Positions 27,598 through 37,064 of a stretch of 64,000 bases of DNA are shown here, piece by piece. The stretch is taken from the IMG/VR virus record IMGVR_UViG_3300034107_000136, positions 37,710-101,709 of that record; one strand, written 5' to 3'. The notes under the pieces were generated by a model. That model did not search any database. It worked only from the letters and a program-made list of their open reading frames with translations, and was not told where the DNA came from. Origin of the DNA: a virus. Position 1 is the stretch's first letter, and each line of letters begins with the position of its first letter. The position numbers were made by a program, and so were the translations under genes.

Positions 27598-27603
27598 TTA
27601 ATC

Positions 27604-27921
27604 ATGGTATTTCTTCATAAGAGAATAAAAAGATTTGAACTTGTTGGACAAATAGCCGACGATTCTTTTATCTTACGCATGAAGGAGCAGTACATAAAGT
27701 TGTTATCAGAGTCAATGAAAGATGAAGGATACGTTCAGCGTATTGACATTGACCCAGATTGGTCTGTATCATATGAGGACAACCATTACGAATTTATATT
27801 AAGCGTATACGGATCATATATTGGAAAGAGGGAAGCCGCATGTATCGACGGTTTAGACAAGAACCGACCTCTCTATACTCCCCAGAACAAGTTAAGCGAG
27901 TCATTCAAAACTCAGGTATAG
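27604..27921 (+). CDS. Hypothetical protein upstream of primase
   Basis: 105 residues, start set by the adjacent -10 box with no ribosome site. Compact alpha/beta character (KDEGYVQRIDIDPDWSVSYEDNHYEFILSVYG). Its last 82 bases overlap the primase gene in another frame. Not recognised. Confidence 0.65.
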   Translation: MVFLHKRIKRFELVGQIADDSFILRMKEQYIKLLSESMKDEGYVQRIDIDPDWSVSYEDNHYEFILSVYGSYIGKREAACIDGLDKNRPLYTPQNKLSESFKTQV

Positions 27922-28784
27922 AAGTAGTAGGAGAAGTTCCTAATGGATGGATTATGTTCTGTCCATTTCATAATAACTACCGCACTCCCGCAGGGGAAAT
28001 GGATAAGCATGGTGGACATTTCTACTGCTTCTCATGTAGTACATCAATCAGTCTTATTGACTTTGTAATCAATCTTACCAAAAAGACTTACTTTGAATCT
28101 GTTCGATTCATTAAATCTTTTGAGGTTGATAGTAGCATTGTTGATAGCCTTGACATTGCTCTTGAGACAAGGGTGGAGTTTGAGCCATTTGATGAACTCA
28201 TGATTAAGAGACTAAACAATCAAGCATTGGAATCTCCTAGGGCGGTTCGTTACTTTGAGTTTAGAAGTATAACCAAAGACAGCATGATAAAGTTTTCACT
28301 AGGGTATAGTGAGAAGCAGGACATGGTTACTGTTCCGATTACAACTCCAGATGGTAACATGTTCGTTGGGTTCGTCGGTCGTTCTGTGGAGGGTAAAGAT
28401 TTTAAGAATACCCCTAAACTTCCAAAGTCAAAGATTCTTTTCAACTTGCATAGGGCAAGATTACATGATACAGTATATGTAGTTGAATCTTCTTTTGATG
28501 CAATTCGTTTAGATCAATGCAACATTGCGGCGGTAGCAACTTTGGGTTCTAGTATATCTAAAACTCAGATTGACCTATTGACGAAACACTTTAACAATGT
28601 TATACTTATTCCTGACAACGATGATGCTGGTAAAGAGATGGTACGTCGTGTCATTGATGGTATGGGGCACAGAGCAGTATCAATTGGAATTCCCCAAAGA
28701 TTCAAGGATATCGGAGACATGACAGACTCCGATATCGGAGAGTTAGTTAAGAAAACGCAAGACCCACTATTAGCAATGTATTAA
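27840..28784 (+). CDS. DNA primase, DnaG-like
   Basis: 314 residues with ribosome site GAGGGAAG. A CHC2-type zinc finger lies at residues 40-66 (CPFH and CFSC). A TOPRIM domain follows, with acidic motif VVESSFDAI near 213 and IPDNDDAGKEM near 256. It would make RNA primers for the PolIII-like polymerase. At 314 residues it lacks the C-terminal helicase-binding domain of cellular DnaG. It overlaps the preceding small gene by 82 bases. Confidence 0.88.
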   Translation: MYRRFRQEPTSLYSPEQVKRVIQNSGIEVVGEVPNGWIMFCPFHNNYRTPAGEMDKHGGHFYCFSCSTSISLIDFVINLTKKTYFESVRFIKSFEVDSSIVDSLDIALETRVEFEPFDELMIKRLNNQALESPRAVRYFEFRSITKDSMIKFSLGYSEKQDMVTVPITTPDGNMFVGFVGRSVEGKDFKNTPKLPKSKILFNLHRARLHDTVYVVESSFDAIRLDQCNIAAVATLGSSISKTQIDLLTKHFNNVILIPDNDDAGKEMVRRVIDGMGHRAVSIGIPQRFKDIGDMTDSDIGELVKKTQDPLLAMY

Positions 28785-28808
28785 TCAACTATATAAGGAG
28801 CGTATTAA

Positions 28809-29480
28809 ATGAGTATTTTGAGAGGTTTGAAGGCTATGGAACAACTTGATCGCTCTCCTGCTAGTTTAGGAGACGGAACTAAGGTTCGTTGGGTTAAGTT
28901 GGAAGACAGTCAAAGCGTAAAGGTTCGATTTGTTAATGAACTTGATGAGGATTCACCAAACTATGATGCAGTACGAGATCTTGCAATTGTAGTATCTGAG
29001 CACACCAACCCAAAGGATTACAAGCGTAAGGCTGTCTGCACTATGGATAGTGAAGGCCGTTGCTTTGGGTGTGAGATGGCTAGGAAGCAGACTGAGGCTG
29101 ATCGTAAGCAGGGTTCGTGGCGTGCTCGTTTTCGCTACTACACCAACCTGCTTGTAGACGATGGCATGGAAGAGCCATACGTTGCTGTATGGTCACAGGG
29201 CGTAGGCAAGCAGTCTGCGTTTAATACTCTCAAGGAGTATGCCATTGACACCGGAAGTATTAGCAATAGGTCTTGGAGAATGAAGCGTCAGGGCAGTGGA
29301 ACTGATACCAGTTATATTATTCTTCCTGGAGATCCAGACAACGAGAAGTATGACTGGAGCAAGGTTGAGCCATTCAATCTTGAGAAGGTTGTTCGTCAGG
29401 TTCCATATGCAGAGCAGGAGTCATTCTATTTGGGATTTGATACTCCAACATCCAGCGACACAAAAAATGTTGACTGGTAA
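28809..29480 (+). CDS. Putative single-stranded DNA-binding protein
   Basis: 223 residues, ribosome site AAGGAGCG. It contains a Cys cluster (CTMDSEGRCFGCEMA, residues 77-91) and aromatic/basic strands (WRARFRYYTNLLV), and ends in acidic DTKNVDW, recalling the acidic tails of SSB proteins. Phage gp32-like SSBs combine a zinc site with an OB fold. Position between primase and polymerase supports the call. A terminator-like hairpin follows. Confidence 0.65.
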   Translation: MSILRGLKAMEQLDRSPASLGDGTKVRWVKLEDSQSVKVRFVNELDEDSPNYDAVRDLAIVVSEHTNPKDYKRKAVCTMDSEGRCFGCEMARKQTEADRKQGSWRARFRYYTNLLVDDGMEEPYVAVWSQGVGKQSAFNTLKEYAIDTGSISNRSWRMKRQGSGTDTSYIILPGDPDNEKYDWSKVEPFNLEKVVRQVPYAEQESFYLGFDTPTSSDTKNVDW

Positions 29481-29490
29481 TTGACAAACA

Positions 29491-29529
29491 GAGAAGGGGA
29501 CGGTAGAATAAAACTATCGTCCCCTTCTC
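29491..29529 (+). terminator. Strong hairpin between SSB and polymerase genes
   Basis: A 16-base-pair stem (29491-29506 with 29514-29529, one G-T pair) around the loop AATAAAA, then an A/T-rich tract. It lies ten bases after the putative SSB stop and just before the ribosome site of the polymerase. It may partly terminate or stabilise the SSB transcript so that SSB is made in excess. Confidence 0.72.
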
Positions 29530-29549
29530 ATTTATATTTAAGGAGTTTT

Positions 29550-32500
29550 ATGCCTAACTACGTCCCCCTTCACCTACATACAGAGTATAGTTTGATGGAC
29601 GGAGTTGCAAAACCAGAAGAATATGTAGAGCGAGCACAGCAGAACGGTATGTCTGCAATCGCTATCACTGATCATGGAACGCTATCTGGTCATCGACCAA
29701 TGTATCGTGCGGCTAAGGCGGGTGGCCTTAAGCCTATCCTTGGAGTAGAAGGATACATTACAGCAGATAGGTTTGATAAGCGTGACAGGAAAGAGCGAAC
29801 GCTTCCACTTGATATGGTCTATAACCATATAGTAATTCTTGCTAAGAATGATGTTGGCCTTGAGAATCTTGGTCGTCTTAATGAGATTTCTTGGAACGAG
29901 GGGTATTACCGTAAGCCTCGTATTGACTTTGAGGTTCTAGAGAAGTATCGTGAGGGGCTTATTGTTTCCTCTGCTTGCATGTCTGGCCTTATCAATAAGG
30001 CTATTGAGGTAGACGACTATGCTGTAGCAAAGGCGCACCTAAAGTGGTTTGGAGATCGCTTTGGCGATGATTTCTATGTTGAGGTTATGCCACACAATAC
30101 TGCTGGTATGAATCGGGCATTGATTGATCTTGCTGATGCCTGCGGTCATAAGATTATTGTAACTCCAGATTGCCATCATGCGACGGTAGACCAGAAGGTC
30201 ATTCAAGAGATCATGCTTATTAATAATACTCATGCTAAGTTTGAGAAGGATATCTCCTACGATAAGTCTCGTAAGGTAGAAGACCCTCTTAAGCGTCTTG
30301 ACTATCTGTATGGACAAGATCGAATGATGAGTTTTAATAAGTTTGATATTCATCTTCTTTCTGGTGATGAGATGCATGAGTCAATGGGTGAAGACTCTCG
30401 CGCAGACATGTTTGCTAATACTTTGGACATTGCCGACAAGGTGGAAGAGTATACGATTCATCGTAACCTAAACCTTCTTCCTGTTGAGCACAAAGATCCT
30501 GATGCACAGATCAGAAAGTATGCATTTTCTTGGCTAAAGGCCAACAACTTGGATACTAATCAAGAGTACGTTGACAGGCTCAATGAAGAACTTGAGACTA
30601 TCAAGCAGAAGAAGTTTGCCTCTTACTTCATCGTTGTCCAGAATATGCTTAATTGGGCAAAGAAGGAAGGTATCATGGTTGGTCCCGGTCGTGGATCATC
30701 TGCTGGATCACTAGTTTGCTATGCCTTGGGCATCACAGATATTGATCCTATCAAGCATGGACTTCTGTTCTTCCGATTCATTGACATGGATCGTGATGAT
30801 ATGCCAGACGTTGACTCCGATATCCAAGATTCTCGCCGTGAAGAGGTCAAGGATTATCTAGAGAAGCAGTATAAGCACGTTGCATCCATTGCAACGTTCC
30901 TACAGTTTAAGGATAAGGGCGTTGTTAGAGACGTGGCTCGTTGCTTTAACGTCCCTCTTGCTGATGTTAATCGTGCGCTAAAGACAGTTGATACTTGGGA
31001 AGAGTATGTGATGTCTAAGAATACTCAGTGGTTCCGTGAAAAGTATCCTGAGGTAGAACTGTATGGAAATCAACTGCGTGGTCGCATTCGTGGCACTGGG
31101 GTCCATGCAGCAGGCGTTGTTACGTCCAAGATTCCAATCTCTAGGGTCGCCCCAATGGAGACTCGTAACGTCACAGGAAGCGATTCTAGGCTCCCTGTGG
31201 TCGCGGTAGACATGGAAGAGGCAGCAGACATTGGTTTGATCAAGATCGACGCTCTGGGGCTTAAGACTCTTACGGTTATGAATGATGCTCTCAATATTAT
31301 TGAGGATCGAACTGGAAGAAGAATTGTTCTAAAGGATATTAATCTTGAGGATTCCAATATCTACAACATGCTGTCTGATGGGCATACCAAGGGAGTCTTC
31401 CAATGTGAAGCAACACCATACACAAACCTACTAATTAAGATGGGCATTAGTAAGTTTAATGAACTTGTTGCATCTAACGCCCTTGTACGCCCTGGTGCTA
31501 TGAATACTATTGGCAAGGACTATATTGCTCGCAAGCATGGCAAGCAGGGTATTGTTTATGCATCCCCAATCATGAAGGAGTTTACCGAAGACACTTACGG
31601 TACAATTCTATATCAGGAACAAGTTATGCTTGCTTGCACAAAGTTGGGCGGCATGACTATGGGAGAGGCCAATAAGGTTCGTAAGATTATTGGTAAGAAG
31701 AAGGATGCGAGAGAGTTTGACGAGTTCAAGGAGTTATTTGTTCGGAATGCAACTGGGCCACTTGGCGGGGCGGCTGCTGAAAAGATGTGGCATGACTTTG
31801 AAGCACACGCAGGATACTCGTTCAATAAGTCTCATGCTGTCGCTTACTCAACAATTTCGTATTGGACGGCGTGGCTGAAGTATTACTATCCGCTTGAGTT
31901 TATGTTCTCTCTTCTTAGCAATGAGAAGGATAAGGACGGTCGTACTGAGTACCTAATTGAGGCAAAGCGCATGGGCATTCCTATGCGTCTGCCACATATT
32001 AATGACTCTGGATCTGACTTTAAGATTGAGGGTAAGGGGATCAGGTTTGGTCTTTCTTCCATTAAGTACATCTCAGACAAGATTGCATCCAAGTATCTTG
32101 AAGCACGTCCATTTAAATCATTTGAAGATGTAAAGGAATTTACATACACAAAGGGTAATGGGGTTAACTCACGAGCACTTGAGTCAATGAGGGCAGTTGG
32201 AGCATTGACATTTCCAGACAACCCTAGGAATGACGAAGAGATTCGTAGCAACATGTATGAATACCTAAATCTTCCAGAGTTTAATATGCAGGTTCCACAG
32301 CACTACCATGCTTATGTAACCTCTGCTGATGACTTTGATGAGAAGGGCGCATTCATCCTTATGGGTGTTGTTCGTGGTATTAAGCGTGGTAAGGGATGGA
32401 GCCGTGTAGATATTCTAGACGGTACAGGATCAATTGGAGTATTCGATGAAGAACAAACTACTATCGAAGCAGGTAGGACTTACATTATTCTTGTTGGATC

Positions 32501-32819
32501 TAACAGAATTGTGGAAGCAGTTCCTATTGACGAGATATCAACGAGCAAGTCACCGCTTATCAGGTTTTTAAATTACAAGCAACTGCCGTACAGCGATGAC
32601 GAATACTATGTGTTATCCTTTAAGCCAAGGATTACCAAGGCAGGTAAGAGGATGGCAAGCCTAGTAGTTGCCAACTCAGGTAGAGATCTCCTATCAATGA
32701 TTGTCTTTCCAACTGCATTTGCGGTTGCATACACAAGGATAGAAGAAGGTAACATTTATAAGATTAACTACAGTCTCTCAAAGGACGAGGACTTAATATT
32801 TCAGGAGGTAGTTGCATGA
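29550..32819 (+). CDS. dnaE: DNA polymerase III alpha subunit (DnaE-like)
   Basis: 1,089 residues from the ATG at 29550, with ribosome site AAGGAG at 29540-29545. A PHP domain starts at residue 5 (PLHLHTEYSLMDG, ITDHGTLSG). The C-family catalytic centre includes PGRGSSAGS near residue 383 and PDVDSDIQD near 419, with two of the catalytic aspartates. The C-terminal part carries a helix-hairpin-helix-like region and a beta domain. It is the phage replicative polymerase. No separate beta clamp or 3'-5' exonuclease gene was recognised, so host factors may be used. Confidence 0.93.
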   Translation: MPNYVPLHLHTEYSLMDGVAKPEEYVERAQQNGMSAIAITDHGTLSGHRPMYRAAKAGGLKPILGVEGYITADRFDKRDRKERTLPLDMVYNHIVILAKNDVGLENLGRLNEISWNEGYYRKPRIDFEVLEKYREGLIVSSACMSGLINKAIEVDDYAVAKAHLKWFGDRFGDDFYVEVMPHNTAGMNRALIDLADACGHKIIVTPDCHHATVDQKVIQEIMLINNTHAKFEKDISYDKSRKVEDPLKRLDYLYGQDRMMSFNKFDIHLLSGDEMHESMGEDSRADMFANTLDIADKVEEYTIHRNLNLLPVEHKDPDAQIRKYAFSWLKANNLDTNQEYVDRLNEELETIKQKKFASYFIVVQNMLNWAKKEGIMVGPGRGSSAGSLVCYALGITDIDPIKHGLLFFRFIDMDRDDMPDVDSDIQDSRREEVKDYLEKQYKHVASIATFLQFKDKGVVRDVARCFNVPLADVNRALKTVDTWEEYVMSKNTQWFREKYPEVELYGNQLRGRIRGTGVHAAGVVTSKIPISRVAPMETRNVTGSDSRLPVVAVDMEEAADIGLIKIDALGLKTLTVMNDALNIIEDRTGRRIVLKDINLEDSNIYNMLSDGHTKGVFQCEATPYTNLLIKMGISKFNELVASNALVRPGAMNTIGKDYIARKHGKQGIVYASPIMKEFTEDTYGTILYQEQVMLACTKLGGMTMGEANKVRKIIGKKKDAREFDEFKELFVRNATGPLGGAAAEKMWHDFEAHAGYSFNKSHAVAYSTISYWTAWLKYYYPLEFMFSLLSNEKDKDGRTEYLIEAKRMGIPMRLPHINDSGSDFKIEGKGIRFGLSSIKYISDKIASKYLEARPFKSFEDVKEFTYTKGNGVNSRALESMRAVGALTFPDNPRNDEEIRSNMYEYLNLPEFNMQVPQHYHAYVTSADDFDEKGAFILMGVVRGIKRGKGWSRVDILDGTGSIGVFDEEQTTIEAGRTYIILVGSNRIVEAVPIDEISTSKSPLIRFLNYKQLPYSDDEYYVLSFKPRITKAGKRMASLVVANSGRDLLSMIVFPTAFAVAYTRIEEGNIYKINYSLSKDEDLIFQEVVA

Positions 32820-32851
32820 TTAAAACAGAAAAAGAAACTATGGAGGATATA

Positions 32852-33181
32852 ATGAATTTTGATACATGGGCAAAAGAGATTCATGAAACATCGGTAGAGA
32901 AAGGATTCTGGGAACCTAATAATGAAGAAACCCATACCATCTTCTATCTTAAGCAGATTGCTATGATTCATTCAGAGTGCTCTGAAGTACTAGAAGCAAT
33001 TCGTAAGGAAAAGGGAGACGATCAAGTTGTTGAAGAACTAGCAGACATCATTATCCGTACCCTTGACCTATATGAAGGATTGAAAGAAGATGGTTACACA
33101 GAAGAATCTCTTCATCAAGTTATGAGACGCAAGACAACCATCAATAGACAACGAGCACAAATGCATGGAGTGCTTGGGTGA
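32852..33181 (+). CDS. MazG-like nucleotide pyrophosphohydrolase
   Basis: 109 residues from the ATG at 32852, which has GGAGG six bases upstream. An earlier ATG at 32816 overlaps the polymerase stop and would add 12 residues. The segment HSECSEVLEAIRKEK then EELADIIIRTLDLY carries the EExxE/ExxD metal-binding pattern of MazG enzymes, which cleave nucleoside triphosphates to monophosphates. In phages it may clean nucleotide pools or lower alarmone levels. Confidence 0.82.
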   Translation: MNFDTWAKEIHETSVEKGFWEPNNEETHTIFYLKQIAMIHSECSEVLEAIRKEKGDDQVVEELADIIIRTLDLYEGLKEDGYTEESLHQVMRRKTTINRQRAQMHGVLG

Positions 33182-34194
33182 CAAACATTGAAGATATCCT
33201 TGCGAGTCTTAATCCTAAGTTACGGAAGAAGATTAGTTTAGGTTCAGAGATTGAACAAACACACTTTGCCAAGACTCCTAGTTTTGGATTAAATAGAGCA
33301 CTTAATGGTGGCTTTCCCTACGGTCGTCAAGTACTAGTGTGGGGAAATAAGTCATCTGGCAAGTCGTCATTCTGTCTACAGTTGATTGCACAGGCGCAGC
33401 AAGAAGGAAAGTCCTGTGCTTGGATTGATGCAGAGATGACCTACTCACCAGAGTGGGCTACAAAATTGGGAGTAGATAGTTCAAGTCTTATTCATTCAAC
33501 TGCTCGTACCATGAATGACATGGTTGATGTTGGCACAGATCTAATGAAAGCAGGGATAGATATAATTGTTGTTGACAGCATCTCTGCACTTCTTCCTGCA
33601 ATCTATTTTGAAAAAGATAGCACAGATCTGAAGCAATTAGAGAACACAAAACAAATTGGTGCAGAAGCAAGAGATATGACAAATGCTGTTAAGATGCTTA
33701 ACTATGCAAACAATCAAGTAAAGCCTACGCTGTTAATTCTTATATCGCAGGCCCGTAACAACATTGGTGCTATGTACGTCTCACAGCAGCCTACAGGAGG
33801 GATGGCGACCAAGTTCTACTCGTCTACCATCATTAAACTCTTCTCATCAGAGTCTGACAATCAAGCAATTAAAGGAAAGATCTATGTTGGAGATAAGATC
33901 ATTGAAGAGAAAGTTGGTCGAAAAGTTCGTTGGGACGTTCAGTTCTCAAAGACAAGTCCAGCATTCCAAACAGGAGAGTATGATTTCTACTTTAGGGGAA
34001 GTGATTTGGGAGTTGACTCTGTAGCAGACCTCGTTGATACATCAGAAATGCTGGGCTTTATTGAACGAGGAGGCGCTTGGTATACGGTTGAAGGAGAACG
34101 TTATCAAGGTAGAGAAAAGTTAATCCTTGGAGTTAAGGAAAATCTTGATATCCAGCAGGCACTAATTGAGAAGGTATCCAATGAGCAACTATAG
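33178..34194 (+). CDS. RecA-like recombinase
   Basis: 338 residues, GTG start overlapping the previous stop (GTGA). Walker A GNKSSGKS lies at about residues 56-63 and Walker B IIVVDSISALLP at 128-140. A later ISQARNN motif corresponds to the L1/L2 region. It would drive strand exchange for recombination-dependent replication and repair, along with the Cas4-like nuclease and RuvC-like resolvase downstream. Confidence 0.9.
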   Translation: MTNIEDILASLNPKLRKKISLGSEIEQTHFAKTPSFGLNRALNGGFPYGRQVLVWGNKSSGKSSFCLQLIAQAQQEGKSCAWIDAEMTYSPEWATKLGVDSSSLIHSTARTMNDMVDVGTDLMKAGIDIIVVDSISALLPAIYFEKDSTDLKQLENTKQIGAEARDMTNAVKMLNYANNQVKPTLLILISQARNNIGAMYVSQQPTGGMATKFYSSTIIKLFSSESDNQAIKGKIYVGDKIIEEKVGRKVRWDVQFSKTSPAFQTGEYDFYFRGSDLGVDSVADLVDTSEMLGFIERGGAWYTVEGERYQGREKLILGVKENLDIQQALIEKVSNEQL

Positions 34195-34387
34195 TAAGCC
34201 AAACTATAATAATCGTAATCATCTAAAACCAGCACCAAAGTTTACTAATTACAATGGTGAGTTCATCTGTCAAAGATGTAAGGCAGAAGTAAAGAGGGCT
34301 AGGTTCTGGAAGGACACCTTTGACTTTACTTGGATGTGTGAATGTAAGTTTGTTTCAAAAGTAAATCTTTATATAAAGGGTTACTGA
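34181..34387 (+). CDS. Small zinc-ribbon protein
   Basis: 68 residues from the ATG at 34181, overlapping the recA end by 14 bases; GAGAAGG lies upstream. The N-terminus is Asn/Tyr-rich and basic. CQRC and CEC, about 30 residues apart, make a zinc ribbon. Likely a nucleic-acid-binding accessory of the recombination genes; unproven. Confidence 0.68.
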   Translation: MSNYSKPNYNNRNHLKPAPKFTNYNGEFICQRCKAEVKRARFWKDTFDFTWMCECKFVSKVNLYIKGY

Positions 34388-34677
34388 TGACAGAACGTGG
34401 AGAGGCAAGCAGGATAGGTGCAAAATTGCACAAAAATTCTGGTCGCAATAACACTAAGGGAGATGCTAGTTGGCACAACTATGTTCTTGACTTTAAAGAA
34501 TTTACTAAGTCATTTAGCATCACTCAAAATGTTTGGGCAAAAGTAGTAACAGATACCTTAAGGGTTGACAAACAAAAGTCTCCTGCGATATGCTTAATCC
34601 TTGATGGTAAAACTAGGCTTGCCATAATTGAATGGTCTGAATTTGAAAGGTTGGTCGAAAATGACAACGACTCTTGA
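34387..34677 (+). CDS. Hypothetical basic protein
   Basis: 96 residues, start overlapping the previous stop by one base (TGATG). The first 40 residues are basic, the rest alpha/beta (FSITQNVWAKVVTDTLRVDK, AICLILDGKTRLAIIEW). No family recognised; the operon suggests DNA metabolism. Confidence 0.66.
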   Translation: MTERGEASRIGAKLHKNSGRNNTKGDASWHNYVLDFKEFTKSFSITQNVWAKVVTDTLRVDKQKSPAICLILDGKTRLAIIEWSEFERLVENDNDS

Positions 34678-34957
34678 GCAGATTAACGATCTGTATGAAA
34701 TTGCAGAGTACATGAATGATCCAGAGTTAACTTCGGCACTAGAGTTTATTGCCAAAGTTATCTTTAAGCCAGACATTCCACCACACGTTGCTACCGTAGA
34801 GATAGTTAGGATGCAAGCAATTGCAGCAAAACTTCAAATGCGAGCAACATGGATGGCTAATGTAGACAAAAGCAATAGGGATAAAAAGAATATCTATTAC
34901 ACCGCAGCGGCAGAGGTAGATAAGGTCGTTGCCGCATTAAAGTTTCTACTAAAGTAG
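34661..34957 (+). CDS. Hypothetical helical protein
   Basis: 98 residues from the ATG at 34661, overlapping the previous gene by 17 bases. It is nearly all-helical (EIAEYMNDPELTSALEFIAKVIF, ATVEIVRMQAIAAKLQMRATWMA). Not recognised. A start a few codons upstream (TTG at 34628) is less likely. Confidence 0.65.
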   Translation: MTTTLEQINDLYEIAEYMNDPELTSALEFIAKVIFKPDIPPHVATVEIVRMQAIAAKLQMRATWMANVDKSNRDKKNIYYTAAAEVDKVVAALKFLLK

Positions 34958-34990
34958 GGTACAATTATGTTTTACAAACAAAGGATAATA

Positions 34991-35761
34991 ATGGCTAAAA
35001 ACTTTTTAAAACAGGTAATGGATAAGCAACCAGAAGGAGCAATAGACACCAAAGCGTTTATTGAAAAGATTGAGTCTGGCTATATCGCAGGTAAGGGGCA
35101 GCCAGAATTCAAAAAGAAAAAGACTTTTAGCCCATCCTCTCTTGTGTATGGAAACGGTGCGTGCCCTAGATATTGGTGGTTGGCATTTACTGGAACAGAA
35201 TTTGTTGACGATCACGATCCATATGCTGTAGCAAACATGAGTTCTGGAACAATGGGTCATGAGCGAATTCAGAAGGCAATTGAAGATGCTGGAATGATGG
35301 TTGAGAAAGAAAAAAGAATCATTACTCAAGATCCACCAATCTTTGGTTTTGCAGATGCGGTAGTTCAGTGGGGAGAAGATCAGCCAGTAGTAGAAATTAA
35401 GACAATGAGGGATGAAGCCTTTGCTTATAGGAAGTATGCAAAGCCACCTTCATATCACTTAATGCAGTTAGTCATCTACATGAAGGTTCTTGGAAAGAAG
35501 TTAGGAATCCTTCTCTATGAGAATAAGAACTCTCACGAACTTCATGCCATCACAGTTGAGCCTACACCAGAACTTATTGAATGGGCAGACTATGCTTTTG
35601 ACTGGATGAGAAAAGTTCGATCACAGTGGGAGAATGAGGAAATTCCTCAAAAGACCTACAGGTCTAATTCAAAGGTATGCAAGGGATGCCCTGTATCAGC
35701 AGCGTGTGCTCTTGCTCCAAAGGGCAAAGATAAGATCGAACCCTTGGAGTATCTTGCATGA
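34991..35761 (+). CDS. Cas4/RecB-type nuclease with iron-sulfur cysteines
   Basis: 256 residues from the ATG at 34991 with AAGGA upstream; an ATG at 34967 would add eight residues. The PD-(D/E)xK core is seen as FGFADAVVQW (Asp near 120) and VVEIKT (Glu and Lys near 134-136), then the QxxxY-like motif HLMQLVIYM. Cysteines at ACPR (near 57) and CKGCPVSAAC (near 230-239) match the four-Cys iron-sulfur cluster of Cas4/AddB nucleases. It probably processes DNA ends for the RecA-like protein. Confidence 0.85.
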   Translation: MAKNFLKQVMDKQPEGAIDTKAFIEKIESGYIAGKGQPEFKKKKTFSPSSLVYGNGACPRYWWLAFTGTEFVDDHDPYAVANMSSGTMGHERIQKAIEDAGMMVEKEKRIITQDPPIFGFADAVVQWGEDQPVVEIKTMRDEAFAYRKYAKPPSYHLMQLVIYMKVLGKKLGILLYENKNSHELHAITVEPTPELIEWADYAFDWMRKVRSQWENEEIPQKTYRSNSKVCKGCPVSAACALAPKGKDKIEPLEYLA

Positions 35762-36054
35762 AGACTTGCAACTGGTGTGGCAATAACTTTACACCAAACG
35801 TTAACTATCAAATTTATTGCTCACCAGAATGCAGGGAACTTTCCACTAAAGAAAAAGTAAGTGAGAGACAAAGAAGTAAAAAAAGACAGTCTTTTATGGG
35901 AAAGAAACGATACTGTTCTGCTGGATGTGGAACAATTCTATCTATCTATAACTCAAAAAAACGCTGTAGCCAATGCAACGTTGATACAAATAAAATTGAC
36001 AAGGCGTTGAAACAACTTAAGGGAATAATAGATTATGAAAGAATTGACGAATAA
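35758..36054 (+). CDS. Small double zinc-finger protein
   Basis: 98 residues with an ATGA overlap. Two Cys clusters: CNWC with CSPEC near the start and CSAGC with CSQC later, joined by a basic stretch (SERQRSKKRQS). Likely a nucleic-acid-binding protein in the recombination operon. Confidence 0.7.
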   Translation: MKTCNWCGNNFTPNVNYQIYCSPECRELSTKEKVSERQRSKKRQSFMGKKRYCSAGCGTILSIYNSKKRCSQCNVDTNKIDKALKQLKGIIDYERIDE

Positions 36055-36601
36055 ACCAAGGTCATTCTGTTCTATTGATGCCAGCACTAATAGTCTGGCG
36101 TTTGCATATTTCTATGAAGAAAAGTTAAAGAGTTATGGGAAGATTAAGTATTTTGGAAGCGATATCTATGAAAAGATTATTGATACTGCATACAAAACAA
36201 AGGCATTCTTTGAAAACTTTGAAGATGTAGAATACATGGTGATAGAACAAGTGATCTATATGAATTCACCAAAGACTGCTGCAAACCTTGCAATGAGTCA
36301 TGGTGCGCTTGTTGCTGCTGCTGGAATAGCAGGTATAAATCATGTTGCAAGCGTTAGCCCAATGCAATGGCAGAATTGGTCGGGTAATAAAAGATTGACC
36401 GCAGAAGAAAAAGAAAAGATTCGTAATACAAATCCAGACAAGTCTGCCTCTTGGTATAAGACTCAAGAAAGATTGTTTCGTAAACAAAAGACAATAAGAT
36501 TTGTTAATGAAAAGTTTAACGTAAAGATTGACGATGATGATGTAGCAGATGCAGTCTGTATAGGAGCCTGGAGTATTGACAATTGGGGAAAGGTGTTCTA
36601 G
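36035..36601 (+). CDS. RuvC-like Holliday junction resolvase
   Basis: 188 residues, overlapping the previous gene by 20 bases. The RNase H-like fold is visible: Asp in CSIDAST (near residue 14), Glu in MVIEQ (near 70), and the acidic cluster DDDDVADA (165-172). These match the active-site acids of RuvC-type resolvases. It would cut branched replication intermediates before packaging. Confidence 0.83.
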   Translation: MKELTNKPRSFCSIDASTNSLAFAYFYEEKLKSYGKIKYFGSDIYEKIIDTAYKTKAFFENFEDVEYMVIEQVIYMNSPKTAANLAMSHGALVAAAGIAGINHVASVSPMQWQNWSGNKRLTAEEKEKIRNTNPDKSASWYKTQERLFRKQKTIRFVNEKFNVKIDDDDVADAVCIGAWSIDNWGKVF

Positions 36602-36604
36602 AAT

Positions 36605-36757
36605 ATGGCTAAGAACATGGGGCTTCATCACTCTGAAGCATTTTTAAAAAAAAGATTACACCTAGACAAAAAGACACCAGAGGAGATTGCAAAAGAATGC
36701 AACGTGAGTCTACAGATAATATATCGACAGATGAAAAAGTTTGGACTAAAAAAGTGA
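36605..36757 (+). CDS. Very small helix-turn-helix protein
   Basis: 50 residues starting three bases after the resolvase stop. The sequence LDKKTPEEIAKECNVSLQIIYRQMKKFGLKK is a clear homeodomain-like helix-turn-helix and takes up most of the protein. Its stop overlaps the GTG of the next gene. It may regulate transcription or act as a small DNA-binding adaptor. Confidence 0.7.
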   Translation: MAKNMGLHHSEAFLKKRLHLDKKTPEEIAKECNVSLQIIYRQMKKFGLKK

Positions 36758-36966
36758 AGGATATGGTGAATCATCCACCTCACTACACTTCAGATCCATC
36801 TGGTGTGGAGTGTATACAGATTACTCGTCATAGAAATTTTAATGTTGGAAACGCCATTAAGTATCTTTGGAGAGCAGGAATAAAGGATGATGCCAAGCAA
36901 ATTGAAGACCTAAAAAAGGCTATTTTTTACATAAATGATGAAATAAATAGATTAGAAAGTCTATAA
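36754..36966 (+). CDS. DUF3310-like small phage protein
   Basis: 70 residues from a GTG that overlaps the previous stop (GTGA); an ATG at 36763 gives 67. The core VNHPPHYT, then GVECIQITRHRNFNVGNAIKYLWRAG and a C-terminal helix is the DUF3310 pattern, widespread in phages. Its biochemical role is unknown to me; it is often near DNA metabolism genes, as here. Confidence 0.82.
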   Translation: MKDMVNHPPHYTSDPSGVECIQITRHRNFNVGNAIKYLWRAGIKDDAKQIEDLKKAIFYINDEINRLESL

Positions 36967-36969
36967 ACT

Positions 36970-36987
36970 GTGTGATCTGACTCACAC
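36970..36987 (+). promoter_or_regulatory. Inverted repeat upstream of the lysozyme promoter
   Basis: GTGTGA and TCACAC separated by six bases, ending 15 bases before the -35 box at 37003. It may be an operator or a weak end-of-operon hairpin. Confidence 0.4.
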
Positions 36988-37002
36988 TTCCACCATAAAC
37001 CA

Positions 37003-37032
37003 TTGACAATAGAGCATAGTCTGTGTTATGCT
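37003..37032 (+). promoter_or_regulatory. Sigma70-type promoter of the secreted lysozyme gene
   Basis: TTGACA (37003-37008), an 18-base spacer, and TATGCT (37027-37032). The gene follows at 37065 after the strong ribosome site AAGGAGG. Confidence 0.78.
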
Positions 37033-37064
37033 AGATAACTGTTGCCGCCGCAAGGAGGAATCAA